DNA of 39,388 nt. Source: JBCCJA01 sp039045975 (GTDB taxonomy: Bacteria > Planctomycetota > Planctomycetia > Planctomycetales > Planctomycetaceae). Made by a program: the position numbers and the translations under genes. The notes below the pieces were generated by a model. The model had not been told where the DNA came from and searched no databases. It saw only the letters and a list, made by a program, of their open reading frames with translations. Shown one piece after another: positions 1 to 8,505 of the stretch. Within the stretch, counting starts at the first letter, position 1; each line of letters begins with the position of its first letter. The stretch covers positions 1 to 39,388 of the forward strand of contig JBCCJA010000037.1 of NCBI GenBank assembly GCA_039045975.1, written 5' to 3'.

Positions 1-68
<68 letters not shown>

Positions 69-164
69 CGGCCGGTCTTTCAGAGTACGGCGGCGTTTGC
101 GACCGCGATGTGACCCCGGCGAGCGAAGTTGGCGAACGCGGCTGATCGTCGACACGCCGCCGTG

Positions 165-210
165 GCCCCCTCACCCCGACCCTCTCCCCCGACGCGGGGG
201 AGAGGGGGAT
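165..210. repeat. CCCTCACCCCGACCCTCTCCCC-type dispersed repeat
   Basis: A C-rich stretch runs into a short hairpin, with CTCTCCCCC and GGGGGAGAG as arms around the loop GACGC. Related sequence recurs at 39219-39272 and at the window's right end (39366-39388). It is a REP-like intergenic repeat. No coding function is proposed. Confidence 0.55.
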
Positions 211-219
211 CACTCGCCC

Positions 220-323
220 TACAGCATTTCCAAGAGATACATGACACGCTTTCGGGCTCGCGGCGTTTGATTTTGCGAGCCGCACGGCTTCCATCGCGGC
301 ACAGATCAACACGAAGTGCTGTA
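220..323. repeat. 104-bp palindromic element, copy 1 (behind bioA)
   Basis: This element begins TACAGCATTTC and ends GAAGTGCTGTA, so its ends are imperfect inverted repeats (TACAGCAYTTC). Inside are a GGCTCGC/GCGAGCC inverted repeat and, at the right end, a small hairpin related to CAGCAC-GAA-GTGCTG. A second copy at 27183-27286 has the same length and differs at about 8 positions by eye. A diverged copy lies at 8506-8610. Copy 1 ends 4 bp before the bioA stop codon on the minus strand, so it lies immediately 3' of bioA. It carries no transposase gene and is therefore MITE-like, or like the Rickettsia palindromic elements. Confidence 0.85.
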
Positions 324-326
324 TGA

Positions 327-2300
327 TTAAGAAGCGACGGCCGCATCTATCGCGTCGATCGTCACGCGAATTAAGCGTTGCACGTCGTCGGCGGGCATCG
401 CGACGGCCGGCATGAGGACGACGACGTCGCCGAGCGGGCGGATCATCACACCCCGCTCCCGGGCGGCGAGCGTGACGCGGTGGCCCATTCTTAATTCGGC
501 GGAAAACGGCGTCAGCGTGCCGCGGTCGGCAACGAGTTCGATGCCGGTCATGACCCCGCGTCGCCGGACGGCGCCGACGTGCGGGTGGTCGGCCAGCGTA
601 GAGAGTTCCTCATCGAATACCGCGTCGAGACCGGTGACGTGGCCGACGATGTCGTTCCGTTCGACCAGGTCGAGCGACGCCAGCCCGGCGGCACAGCCGA
701 GCGCGTTGCCGGTGTAGGTATGCCCGTGGAAGAACGTTTTGCCCTCGTGCGGCTCGCCGAGGAAGGCGTCGTAGATTTCATCAGTCGTTAGGGTCGCGGC
801 GAGCGGCAGGTATCCGCCGGTAATGCCTTTCGCGAGACAGAGGAAGTCGGGTTCGACCCCTTCCTGTTCGACGGCGAACAGCGAGCCGGTTTTGCAGAAG
901 CCGGTCGCGACTTCGTCGCAGATCAGCGGGACGCTGTGCATGCGGGTGATCTCGCGGACCTTCCTTAAATATCCGGGCGGGTGCGTCAGGATGCCGGCCG
1001 CGCCTTGGACCAAGGGCTCGATCACGAATGCTGCCGCCTCGCCAGCATACGCGGTGACAAGGCGTTCCATCTCGGCCGTCGCCCATGCGGTGTAAGACTC
1101 GGCGTCGTGCCCGTCCGGCGGCCGCAGTGTGTAGGGGCAGGGGACGGGGATCGTGTCGAAGAACAGGTCGCCGTAGACCTGATGGAATAATTCGATCCCG
1201 CCGACCGAATTCGTCCCGACCGTGTCGCCGTGATAGGCGTCGACCATTTTAAAATATTTACGTCGCCGTTCGCCGTCGGGCGATTTTTGGCGGTGATATT
1301 GGAACGCCATCTTGAGCGCGACCTCGACCGCGGTCGCACCCGCGTCGGAATAAAAGACCTTCGTCAGGTTCGCCGGGGTGACGTCGACGAGCCGTTCGGC
1401 GAACGCGTCGGCCGTATCCTGCCGCAGGCCGAGCAGCGTCGAGTGGGCGACGCGATCGAGTTGGGCTTTGACGGCCTCGTCGATATCAGGCACGCGGTGC
1501 CCGTGCACGTTGCACCACCGAGAACTGACCCCGTCGAGGAGTCTTTTGCCGTCTGCCGTAATCAGCTCGAAGCCGTCGGCGTTTGTAATGACGGGCGGAT
1601 CTTCGTCGCGGAAGGCCCGCATCGGGGCGAAGGGATGCCAGAGAGGGTTTGCAGCACGCTCCCTATCGGTCGCGGCTAAATCATCTTTAGCCGCGACCGA
1701 TAGGGAGCGCGAAGGGTTGTACTTCACTACGAAAGACCAACGCTGCCTCGGCTTTCCTTCTTTTCCGGGATTCTCTTCAACATAGGCGATCGATCGGAAG
1801 ATGGCTTCATCAGAATCGAGGAATACGTTCCAGCCGCCTCTAGCCCACATCGGCGGTGGGTCGGTTCCGTCGGCCGTCACGAAGGGATGCCGGCCGGCGT
1901 TTTTCAATCGCTTTGTGGCGTCGGCTTTCAACCGGGTGAGTAGTCGGCGGAACGGAATTCCGCCGTTCGTCAGCACCAGGTGCATGTGCTCGGGCAGGAC
2001 GGCGCAGGCCAAGATTTCGGAACCGCACGACTTCGCAGCATCGGCGAAGCCATAGGCGACTAACTTTGCCTGTTCCCCATCGAGTACGACCGGCGATCGA
2101 TCGAGACTCTCTTTGGCGGCTCTTCGGGCCGTTACGTCGTGGCGATGAGCCGCGGCCGACCGCGTTGTGTCGATCTTCGTCGCGGTTCCGCCGGCCCGAA
2201 AGAGTTCCCACGACCCGACGAAGTCCGACCACGATCCCCGCGGGTCGTTGGGCAGCCAGAAACCGTATGTCGATAGGATCGCGTGAGTGGCGAGGATCAC
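327..2300 (-). CDS. bioA: RAYT transposase fused in frame to BioA (DAPA aminotransferase)
   Basis: This is one uninterrupted 657-codon frame with a GTG start. Residues 1-195 form a Y1_Tnp/RAYT domain: the HUH motif is H105-M-H107 in LPEHMHLVL and the likely catalytic Tyr is Y173. Residues 197-215 are encoded by a palindrome (1657-1709). Residues 216-657 are a full-length adenosylmethionine-8-amino-7-oxononanoate aminotransferase of the biotin pathway. It starts at LWHPFAPM, has D462 for the PLP ring nitrogen (CDEVATGF) and K491 as the PLP lysine (LAKGITGGY). No ATG, GTG or TTG lies in frame between the palindrome and the BioA core, so BioA has lost its own start. It must be made as a fusion, by internal initiation, or not at all. 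The palindrome arm upstream puts a GGGAG sequence 8 nt before the GTG. mdh lies 71 bp upstream on the same strand. Confidence 0.9.
   Translation of the reverse strand: MILATHAILSTYGFWLPNDPRGSWSDFVGSWELFRAGGTATKIDTTRSAAAHRHDVTARRAAKESLDRSPVVLDGEQAKLVAYGFADAAKSCGSEILACAVLPEHMHLVLTNGGIPFRRLLTRLKADATKRLKNAGRHPFVTADGTDPPPMWARGGWNVFLDSDEAIFRSIAYVEENPGKEGKPRQRWSFVVKYNPSRSLSVAAKDDLAATDRERAANPLWHPFAPMRAFRDEDPPVITNADGFELITADGKRLLDGVSSRWCNVHGHRVPDIDEAVKAQLDRVAHSTLLGLRQDTADAFAERLVDVTPANLTKVFYSDAGATAVEVALKMAFQYHRQKSPDGERRRKYFKMVDAYHGDTVGTNSVGGIELFHQVYGDLFFDTIPVPCPYTLRPPDGHDAESYTAWATAEMERLVTAYAGEAAAFVIEPLVQGAAGILTHPPGYLRKVREITRMHSVPLICDEVATGFCKTGSLFAVEQEGVEPDFLCLAKGITGGYLPLAATLTTDEIYDAFLGEPHEGKTFFHGHTYTGNALGCAAGLASLDLVERNDIVGHVTGLDAVFDEELSTLADHPHVGAVRRRGVMTGIELVADRGTLTPFSAELRMGHRVTLAARERGVMIRPLGDVVVLMPAVAMPADDVQRLIRVTIDAIDAAVAS
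1657..1709. repeat. REP palindrome bounding the RAYT unit (inner, within the fusion frame)
   Basis: The arms are perfect 24-bp inverted repeats (1657-1680 and 1686-1709) around the 5-nt loop TCATC. The arm core is CCCTATCGGTCGCGGCTAAA. The same palindrome recurs at 2305-2361, so the two copies bracket the RAYT frame. Read on the minus strand it stays open and encodes the linker SRSLSVAAKDDLAATDRER between RAYT and BioA. Confidence 0.9.
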
Positions 2301-2304
2301 TGGT

Positions 2305-2361
2305 CGCGCTCCCTATCGGTCGCGGCTAAAGGTGATTTAGCCGCGACCGATAGGGAGCGCG
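2305..2361. repeat. REP palindrome bounding the RAYT unit (outer)
   Basis: The arms are perfect 26-bp inverted repeats (2305-2330 and 2336-2361) around the loop GGTGA. The 24-bp core is identical to that at 1657-1709. It sits 4 bp upstream of the RAYT GTG start and 10 bp downstream of the mdh stop. Besides being a likely RAYT substrate, it could act as an mdh transcript end and supplies a GGGAG sequence ahead of the RAYT start. Confidence 0.9.
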
Positions 2362-2371
2362 GACCTTAAAC

Positions 2372-3361
2372 CTACCCCAACAATTCCTTCACCGTATCCC
2401 GCTCCATTTTTAATTCCGCCAACGTCGCGGCGATCTTCTCTTTGGCGAACTCGCCGTGCTCTTGGCCTTCGACGATTTTCCAGCCTTCGTCGTCGTTCGT
2501 CAGCGGGAAGCCGAAGATCAGGCCTTCGTCGATCCCGTAGCTCCCGTCGGAGCAGACCGCGGCCGAGAAGTAATCGCCCGCGGGGGTCGTCGTCGTGATG
2601 TCGACGGCGGTGTCGAGGGCGGCGTTTGCGGCCGAGGCGGCGCTGCTCGCCCCGCGGGCTTCGATGATCGCGGCGCCCCGTTTTTGGACCGTCGAGATGA
2701 AGTCGCCGTGGAGCCAGTCGTGGTCGGTGATGACCTCGGTCGCCGGCTTGCCGTCGATCTCGGCGTGGTAGAAGTCGGGGTACTGCGTCGCCGAGTGGTT
2801 GCCCCAGATCGTCATCTTCTTGACCGACGCGACGGGCACGTCGGCCTTCGTCGCCAGTTGGGTGAGGGCGCGGTTCTGATCGAGGCGGGTCATCGCGAAC
2901 CAGCGGTCCCGCGGCACGTCGGGCGCGTTGTGCATCGCGATCAGGCAGTTCGTGTTGCACGGGTTCCCGACGACGATGACCCGCACGTCGTCGGCCGCAG
3001 CCGCCTGGATCGCCTTACCGGTGTTCACGAAGATCGGCCCGTTGACCTTGATCAGGTCGCCCCGCTCCATGCCCTTCTTCCGCGGGACCGAGCCGACGCA
3101 GAAGATGAAGTTGCAGCCTGCGAAGGCGTCCTCCAGGTGATCGGAGTCGAACTTGGCGACCTTGTGCAGCAGCGGGAAGGCGCAGTCGTCGAGTTCCATG
3201 TGGACGCCGTCGAGGGCGCCCATCGCGCCGGGCAGCTCGATCAGGTTCAGGCTGACCGGCGTCTCCGGCCCGAACACCTGGCCCGAGGCGATGCGGAACA
3301 GCATGGCGTAGCCGATCTGGCCGGCGGCCCCGGTGACGGCGACGTGGACGGTCGGGTTCAT
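2372..3361 (-). CDS. mdh: Malate dehydrogenase
   Basis: The 329-aa product is a cytosolic NAD-dependent malate dehydrogenase of the TCA cycle, of normal length for the family. The Rossmann motif GAAGQIG is at residues 11-17. Substrate-binding arginines lie in VPRKKGMER (R94, R100). The D161-R164 pair is in RLDQNRA and the catalytic His is H189 in IWGNHSATQ. The ATG start has GAGG about 10 nt upstream. It is divergent from the DUF1080 gene across a 181-bp gap that would hold both promoters. It is co-oriented with the RAYT-bioA frame, but a 52-bp palindrome separates them. Confidence 0.96.
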   Translation of the reverse strand: MNPTVHVAVTGAAGQIGYAMLFRIASGQVFGPETPVSLNLIELPGAMGALDGVHMELDDCAFPLLHKVAKFDSDHLEDAFAGCNFIFCVGSVPRKKGMERGDLIKVNGPIFVNTGKAIQAAAADDVRVIVVGNPCNTNCLIAMHNAPDVPRDRWFAMTRLDQNRALTQLATKADVPVASVKKMTIWGNHSATQYPDFYHAEIDGKPATEVITDHDWLHGDFISTVQKRGAAIIEARGASSAASAANAALDTAVDITTTTPAGDYFSAAVCSDGSYGIDEGLIFGFPLTNDDEGWKIVEGQEHGEFAKEKIAATLAELKMERDTVKELLG

Positions 3362-3542
3362 CGCGAAAATCCCTCGGGTGGTAACGTTCGCACTCTTCTA
3401 GTCAGGGCCTGTCCGGCCAACAAGGATCTGTCGCGGCGACAGGACCGCCGGCCGATCGCATCGCGACATGCTCATTGACTGTTCCGTGCGGGCGGCCGAT
3501 GGTGGCGGCTTATCCCGCCGACCTCCTCACCGAGGGCCATCC

Positions 3543-4181
3543 ATGCGCCTGCCTCTGTCATTCCTTTCCGCCGTTCTCGTCCTCGCCGCGACGGCTTGGG
3601 CCGATCATCACGCCGAGCCGGCCTCCGGGCCCGCCTGGGTCGACCTGTTCGACGGAGAGAGCCTCGCAGGCTGGAACAAGCCGTTCGATTGGGGCGAGGC
3701 GTACGTCGAGGACGGCGTGATCTGCCTGAAGGGCGACCGCAAATTCTTCCTCGTCTCGGACGAGCGGTACGCCGACTTCGTGTTCGAGGCCGAAATCATG
3801 CTCCCGCCAGAAGGCAAGGCGAACTCGGGCCTGATGTTCCGCTGCCACGTGCAGAAGAACAAAGTCTTCGGCTATCAGGCCGAGTGCGACCCGACGGCAC
3901 GCGCCTGGAGCGGCGGCCTGTACGACGAGGCGCGGCGGGCGTGGCTGTACCCGCGGAAGCCCGACGACGTGGGCAAGGTCAAACTGGTGCAGGCGCCGCG
4001 TGGCGAGTGGTTGTCGTACCGGATCGAGTGCGTCGGCGACTCGCTGAAGATTTTCGTCGGCGGCGAACTGCAGACCGAGCTGACCGATGACGTCGATGCC
4101 GAGGGCCACTTCGGACTGCAGCACCACGGCGAGGACGGGCAGATCTATCGCTTCCGCAACATCCGCGTCGCCGAGCTTTGA
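3543..4181 (+). CDS. Secreted DUF1080 (3-keto-disaccharide hydrolase fold) protein
   Basis: The product is 212 aa. An N-terminal signal peptide (MRLPLSFLSAVLVLAATAWA) is followed by a single DUF1080/LamG-like beta-sandwich domain: WVDLFDGESLAGWN near the N-terminus, SGLMFRCH in the middle, and GHFGLQHHGEDGQIYRFRNI at the C-terminus. Planctomycetes encode many such proteins, usually linked to glycan binding or turnover in the periplasm or outside the cell. The ATG at 3543 is preferred over upstream in-frame codons because it begins the signal peptide and has GAGGG about 8 nt upstream. The substrate cannot be read from the sequence. Confidence 0.9.
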   Translation: MRLPLSFLSAVLVLAATAWADHHAEPASGPAWVDLFDGESLAGWNKPFDWGEAYVEDGVICLKGDRKFFLVSDERYADFVFEAEIMLPPEGKANSGLMFRCHVQKNKVFGYQAECDPTARAWSGGLYDEARRAWLYPRKPDDVGKVKLVQAPRGEWLSYRIECVGDSLKIFVGGELQTELTDDVDAEGHFGLQHHGEDGQIYRFRNIRVAEL

Positions 4182-4705
4182 GCCCGGCCCGCGTGGCGTT
4201 CCGTCAACACGTCGACGCGACGCGACGGCGATGATGCGTTTTCGCCACGTCGAGAGTCGCCCGGCCTGTCCGGTCGGGACGCGGGCGACGTGCCCTCGGT
4301 CGGAAAATTATTAATATTTTCTCTGTGTTTTACTGGGTGAACGACCGCCGGCCGTGTCCGTGGTGGTTATTAAAGTCTTTCGGCACGCGGCCTGCGTCTT
4401 TGAAAATCACTTCGCCAACCTGCCCCCCGCGAAGTCGCCGGCCCGCACCGCCCGGCGGGCAACCCCCGGCCCGCCGGGCGTCGGCGTGCGCGGTCGGTTT
4501 CGGCCGGTCGTAGCGAAACCGCCGACGCGGTTCCCGGCCGCGCCGGAATTTTTCGCACTCCGCCTCATGCCGGACGTCGTCGCCGTTTTCGCGACTTAAC
4601 GTTCCGTGTTGCAATCACCCCGGGCGTCCCCCGCCCGCTGACGCCGGCAGGAGCCACACGCGTCGGCCTTGCGACGAGATCGCACAACCGAGGCGGGGGC
4701 TTGTT
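4182..4705. other. Long intergenic region upstream of the tad-like operon
   Basis: This is a 524-bp gap with no convincing gene. It is very GC-rich except for an AT-rich island at about 4304-4332 (AAAATTATTAATATTTTC) and a smaller one near 4365-4380, which are the best candidates for promoter or regulator-binding DNA for the operon starting at 4706. Short frames of 60-95 codons exist on both strands but show no recognisable features. Confidence 0.5.
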
Positions 4706-5209
4706 ATGCCATCGATTCACCTAACGTCGCGACGACGACGCCCCGAACGCCGGGGTGCGACGCTCGTCGAGATGGCCGTGACGCTGCCCGTCTTCGCCGT
4801 CTTCTTGGCGGGGCTGCTCGAACTCAACCACGCCTATATGGCGGTCACGACGCTGCAGGCGGCGACGCGTCAGGCGGCCCGGATGGGCGCGACCGGCGAG
4901 ATGACCACCGACGAGGTCGAGACCGCGACGCGTGACATCCTCGGTTCGACGTTCCAGCCCGCTTACGTCGAAATCTTGATCAAGGACGCCTCGGCGTTCG
5001 ACAGCAACCCCGAAGGCGGTTTCGACATCGACGCGTTGCCCGCGATCGACTTGGCGACGGCCGAGCCGCGGACGCTGTTCGTCGTCCGTGCCGAGGTCGA
5101 CTACTCGGACATCAGCATGGTCGCCCCGTTCTTCGTGAAGGGGACCGACGAGAACGGTAACGACACCGCGGCCCGACTGTCGGCCCAGTCGGTCATGAGA
5201 CACGAGTGA
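4706..5209 (+). CDS. TadE-like pseudopilin 1
   Basis: The 167-aa protein has a basic N-terminus, then the TadE signature GATLVEMAVTLPVFAVFLAG and one transmembrane helix (about residues 18-40). The rest is a periplasmic domain rich in acidic residues. TadE-type proteins are minor pseudopilins of Flp/Tad systems, processed by a prepilin peptidase. It is followed after about 90 bp by a second TadE-like gene and then a TadG-like gene, so the three are probably one operon. No tadA, tadB, tadC, rcpA or prepilin peptidase gene is nearby. Confidence 0.85.
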   Translation: MPSIHLTSRRRRPERRGATLVEMAVTLPVFAVFLAGLLELNHAYMAVTTLQAATRQAARMGATGEMTTDEVETATRDILGSTFQPAYVEILIKDASAFDSNPEGGFDIDALPAIDLATAEPRTLFVVRAEVDYSDISMVAPFFVKGTDENGNDTAARLSAQSVMRHE

Positions 5210-5300
5210 CACGATTCCATGGGGCGTCCCGCCGTCACGGCGGGGCGGCCCGCAACGGCACACCAAGACCTACACCACTGAGTCTGCGAAGAGGTGCAGC

Positions 5301-5798
5301 ATGTCGCGTCCAACCAACACCCGGCCCCGCCGCCGAACACGGTCCGATGACCGCAAAGGCGCCGCGTTGGTCGAGTTCGCGGTGCTCATGCCAATGTTCC
5401 TGACGCTGACGCTCGGCGCCGTCGAGGTCATCACCGCAACGCACCAGACGTCGCAGTTGGCGCAGGCGCTCCGCGAAGGCGGGCGGCTCGCGACGCAGGC
5501 CTACGCGACGAGCGACCTGACGACGAACACGCTGAACGAAAAGGTCGTCGACGACATCCGGGCGTTCCTCGCCGCCGGCGGCACGGACATCACGGAGCTG
5601 ACCGTCACGATCACGCACGCCGACGGGTCGAACGAAGGCTCGGCGTTCGACCTGTCCGACTCTGGCAACAACTTCGAGCTGTTCGCGCTCGAAGCGACGC
5701 TGCCGGCGAACGTCTCGCTGTATGGCGACTGGCTACCGAACGGCCCGTCGGCCCGCCTCGTGTTCCGGGCCGGGCGGATCAATTCGACCCTCAACTGA
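5301..5798 (+). CDS. TadE-like pseudopilin 2
   Basis: The 165-aa protein has the TadE motif GAALVEFAVLMPMFLTLTLGA at about residues 20-40, following an arginine-rich cytoplasmic tail. The C-terminal periplasmic domain differs from that of the upstream TadE-like protein, so this is a diverged paralogue rather than a recent copy. The ATG at 5301 is preceded by an AAGAGG-type ribosome site. The TadG-like gene follows after 67 bp. Confidence 0.85.
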   Translation: MSRPTNTRPRRRTRSDDRKGAALVEFAVLMPMFLTLTLGAVEVITATHQTSQLAQALREGGRLATQAYATSDLTTNTLNEKVVDDIRAFLAAGGTDITELTVTITHADGSNEGSAFDLSDSGNNFELFALEATLPANVSLYGDWLPNGPSARLVFRAGRINSTLN

Positions 5799-5865
5799 TC
5801 GCGACGTTCCGCCCTACACCGCACATCAACCGCACCCCTTAATCGTCGTCCCGAAGGACCAAGCC

Positions 5866-7737
5866 ATGTTCCGCCGCGTGCACTTCAAAATCGGACCGGC
5901 GTCCGGCGCCGCCGCGGTCCGCCCGGCCGTCCGCCGCCGGGGGGCGTTCATCGTGATCGCCGTCACGGCCCTGTCGGCGATGATGGGCCTGATGGCCCTC
6001 GGGCTCGACCTCGCGGTCGTGTCGCACACGCAGTTGTCGATGCAGAACGCCGTCGACGCCGCCGCGCTCGCCGCCGCCCAAGAGATCAATTCGGCCGTCG
6101 CGTCCGCCGGCGAGAGCGGCTCGGACGGGACCGGCGTCAGCGACGCGAACGCGATCGCCGAGTCGGCCGCCCGCGCGATGGCCGAGACCGTCGCCGCCGC
6201 CAACGGTATTTACATCGACCCGGCCCGCGACGTCCGCTTCGGCAAGCGGACTTATAACGAGGGCACGGACACGTTCGGCATCCAGTGGGGCAACGGGCCG
6301 TATAACGTCGTCGAGGTCACCGCGCGGAAAGACAATCCCGACTCGGGAGCGCCCGACGCGGAGATGGACCTGTTCTTCGCGCACGCGATCGGGATTCAGA
6401 CGCAGACGGTCGTCACGTCCGCGACGGCGTTCGTCGAGGCCCGCGACATCGTGTCGGTCTTAGACTTCTCGCGGTCGATGTGCTACGACAGCACGCTGAT
6501 CGGTTATAAGTCGCTCAACGCTTCGGACGTCCGCGCGAACATGGCGGACATCGTCGCGGCGTACGGGTTCGACCTCGGCGACCTGCCCTCGGTCTGCGAG
6601 TGGCCGGAATTAAATATCTCCGGCGACAACGGCACCGTCCAGTTCAAAGGCGACGACATCTACATTGACTGCGACTTCCAGGTCGATGAAATTTATATCG
6701 TCGACGAAGACGGAAACACCTACTGGGAAGACAACGTCTGGCAATATGAAATCTCGCGTGAGTACGACGAACGCATCGTCGAGGTCTGGGTCGAACAACG
6801 GCCGTCCGGCCCGTGGGAAGTCGCGACGCTCGACGAAGCCGGCATCCGCGACGCCTACGACCTTCCCGAGTGGCCGTTCGATTCGGGCTCCTGGGAGCAC
6901 CATGTCGAATGGATGTGGGAGCACTGGTACGTCAACGAGTTCCCGGACGGCTACCGCGGTAAGTTCGGCGTGCCGTCGTTCGTCAGCTACGCCTTCCTCG
7001 AGATCCCACAGAACTGGAAGAACCCGGACGCCTGGAAGACGCCCCACTACCCGTTCCACGCGATGAAGAACGGCATGTCGCTGTTCTGCGACTTCCTGGC
7101 CGGGCTGGAGTTCGGCGACCACCTCGGGCTCGTCACGTACGACACGTCGAGCCGGCCCGAAACGGTCCTGAGCATGCCCGAAGAGGGGATCAACATCGAC
7201 ATTTCGGCCGACCCGATCACCGACGACTACGACGCGATCGACGTGATGCAGCGGCACAAGTCGGCCGGTCACTACAGCGTCGCGACCGGCACCGGTTACG
7301 GCATCGCCGACGCCCGGGACCTGTTGCACAACTACTCTCGCTACGGGGCGCGGCCGACGATCGTGCTCATGACCGACGGCGTCGCGAACCAGTACCCGTC
7401 CAGCTTTTCGATACCGGCCGACTGGAACTGGGCCGAGCTGACCGACTACGACGACGACGGCGTCGCCGATTACACGACGACGAACTTGGCCCGGGCGTAT
7501 GCGTTCTACGAGGCGAAGCTCGCCGTCGACGAGGGCTTCACGATCCACACCCTGTCGGTCGGCACCGGTGCCGACCGGAACTTCATGAAGGCGCTCGCCT
7601 TCATGGGCGGCGGGCTGTGGTTCGACGTCCCGGGCGGCGACACGGTCGCGGAGCTCGAGGACGACCTGCTCGTGGCGTACTCGAAGATCGCGGCGAACGT
7701 CCCGCCGCCGCGGCTGCTGCCGCCGCAGGTCGACTGA
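5866..7737 (+). CDS. TadG-like protein with von Willebrand factor A domain
   Basis: The product is 623 aa. A basic tail precedes the Tad signature RRGAFIVIAVTALSAMMGL and a transmembrane helix (about residues 25-48), then the QNAVDAAALAAAQ segment typical of TadG. A vWA domain follows, with MIDAS residues D200-x-S202-x-S204 and D504-G505 (LMTDGVANQ). Between these lies an unusually long insert of roughly 130 residues, rich in Trp, Asp and Glu and without a recognised fold. The start is the ATG at 5866, with GAAGGA upstream; this fits the domain layout better than earlier in-frame codons. TadG proteins anchor Flp pili or act in surface adhesion, and the intact MIDAS suggests metal-dependent ligand binding. 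Confidence 0.85.
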   Translation: MFRRVHFKIGPASGAAAVRPAVRRRGAFIVIAVTALSAMMGLMALGLDLAVVSHTQLSMQNAVDAAALAAAQEINSAVASAGESGSDGTGVSDANAIAESAARAMAETVAAANGIYIDPARDVRFGKRTYNEGTDTFGIQWGNGPYNVVEVTARKDNPDSGAPDAEMDLFFAHAIGIQTQTVVTSATAFVEARDIVSVLDFSRSMCYDSTLIGYKSLNASDVRANMADIVAAYGFDLGDLPSVCEWPELNISGDNGTVQFKGDDIYIDCDFQVDEIYIVDEDGNTYWEDNVWQYEISREYDERIVEVWVEQRPSGPWEVATLDEAGIRDAYDLPEWPFDSGSWEHHVEWMWEHWYVNEFPDGYRGKFGVPSFVSYAFLEIPQNWKNPDAWKTPHYPFHAMKNGMSLFCDFLAGLEFGDHLGLVTYDTSSRPETVLSMPEEGINIDISADPITDDYDAIDVMQRHKSAGHYSVATGTGYGIADARDLLHNYSRYGARPTIVLMTDGVANQYPSSFSIPADWNWAELTDYDDDGVADYTTTNLARAYAFYEAKLAVDEGFTIHTLSVGTGADRNFMKALAFMGGGLWFDVPGGDTVAELEDDLLVAYSKIAANVPPPRLLPPQVD

Positions 7738-7747
7738 CGACGGGCCC

Positions 7748-7831
7748 CCTCCCGGTCTCCGGGAGGAAGGTCCGCGCGGACGGCCGCGGGGGTGCGGTGA
7801 GGCCGGCGTGTTACGGGGGTGCACGCCGGCC
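7748..7831 (+). terminator. Two stem-loops downstream of the TadG-like gene
   Basis: CCTCCCGG/CCGGGAGG (7748-7766, loop TCT) and GGCCGGCGTG/CACGCCGGCC (7801-7831) follow the stop codon. Neither has a long T tract; the second is followed 21 bp later by TCTATTTCTGCTT. They are probable transcription ends for the operon. Confidence 0.45.
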
Positions 7832-7867
7832 CCGCCCCCCGCGGTCTATTTCTGCTTAGTACGCTCT

Positions 7868-7941
7868 GACAAAACCCTCTGCAGGCGAACGCGAATGCGA
7901 GGAATCGCAATATTTCCGTGACCGACAACCGGGTTTTGTCC
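7868..7941. repeat. Separated 10-bp inverted repeat GACAAAACCC/GGGTTTTGTC
   Basis: Perfect 10-bp arms (7868-7877 and 7932-7941) are separated by 54 bp, in the gap between the convergent TadG-like and mscL genes. The architecture resembles a REPIN or small MITE, but no second copy was found in the window. Confidence 0.4.
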
Positions 7942-7949
7942 GGTGTCTC

Positions 7950-8396
7950 TTAAGACTTCTCGGCGACCAACGCGTCGCGGATCTCGGTCAGCAGGGCGAT
8001 GTCTTTCGGGACGGCGGCCGGTTCTTTTTTCTCTTCGGCCTCGGCCGTCAGCTTCGCCTGCACAGTGTTCATCGCTTTGACTACCGCGAAGATCGCGACC
8101 GCGATGATCAGGAACGTGAACATCGACTGGATGAAGTTCCCGTACCCGACCTGGGCCGGTTCGACCGTGCCGCCGACCTCTTCGACCGCCTTGCGAACTT
8201 CCTCCGGGACCTGGATCTCGTAAGCCATGCCGGAGAAGTCGACGCCCCCGGTGAGCAGTCCCGTCAGCGGCATGATGATGTCGTCGACCAGCGACTTCAC
8301 GATGCCGCCGAACGCACCGCCGATCACGACGCCGACGGCCAAGTCGACGACGTTGCCCCGCATCGCGAAGTCTTGAAATTCTTTAAAAATGCCCAT
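7950..8396 (-). CDS. mscL: Large-conductance mechanosensitive channel MscL
   Basis: The 148-aa inner-membrane channel opens under membrane tension to release solutes during hypo-osmotic shock. The amphipathic N-terminus MGIFKEFQDFAMRGN leads into pore helix TM1 (about residues 14-45, AVGVVIGGAFGGIVKSLVDD). A periplasmic loop, TM2 (FIQSMFTFLIIAVAIFAVV) and a charged C-terminal helix follow. The start at 8396 is chosen because it begins the conserved N-terminal helix, with GAGGG upstream. Genes on both sides face differently, so it appears monocistronic. Confidence 0.97.
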   Translation of the reverse strand: MGIFKEFQDFAMRGNVVDLAVGVVIGGAFGGIVKSLVDDIIMPLTGLLTGGVDFSGMAYEIQVPEEVRKAVEEVGGTVEPAQVGYGNFIQSMFTFLIIAVAIFAVVKAMNTVQAKLTAEAEEKKEPAAVPKDIALLTEIRDALVAEKS

Positions 8397-8505
8397 CTCG
8401 TTCGCCCTCGGTCGGGTCAGGGAGTCGTGTACGCCGCCCGACGAGTACACGACCCGGCCCGGGCGATGGCAATCCCGATCCGGTTTTAAAACCTTGAGTC
8501 TTAAT

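Noticed and set aside
2456..3478. A 340-codon open frame on the plus strand opposite mdh
   Set aside because: It is the antisense shadow of mdh in high-GC DNA; the residues are low-complexity Val/Asp/Arg/Gly with no domain, and mdh is unambiguous.
6610..7824. A 404-codon minus-strand frame opposite the TadG/vWA gene
   Set aside because: It is rich in Val, Arg and Asp, has no motifs and no ribosome site, and mirrors the codon positions of the real gene.
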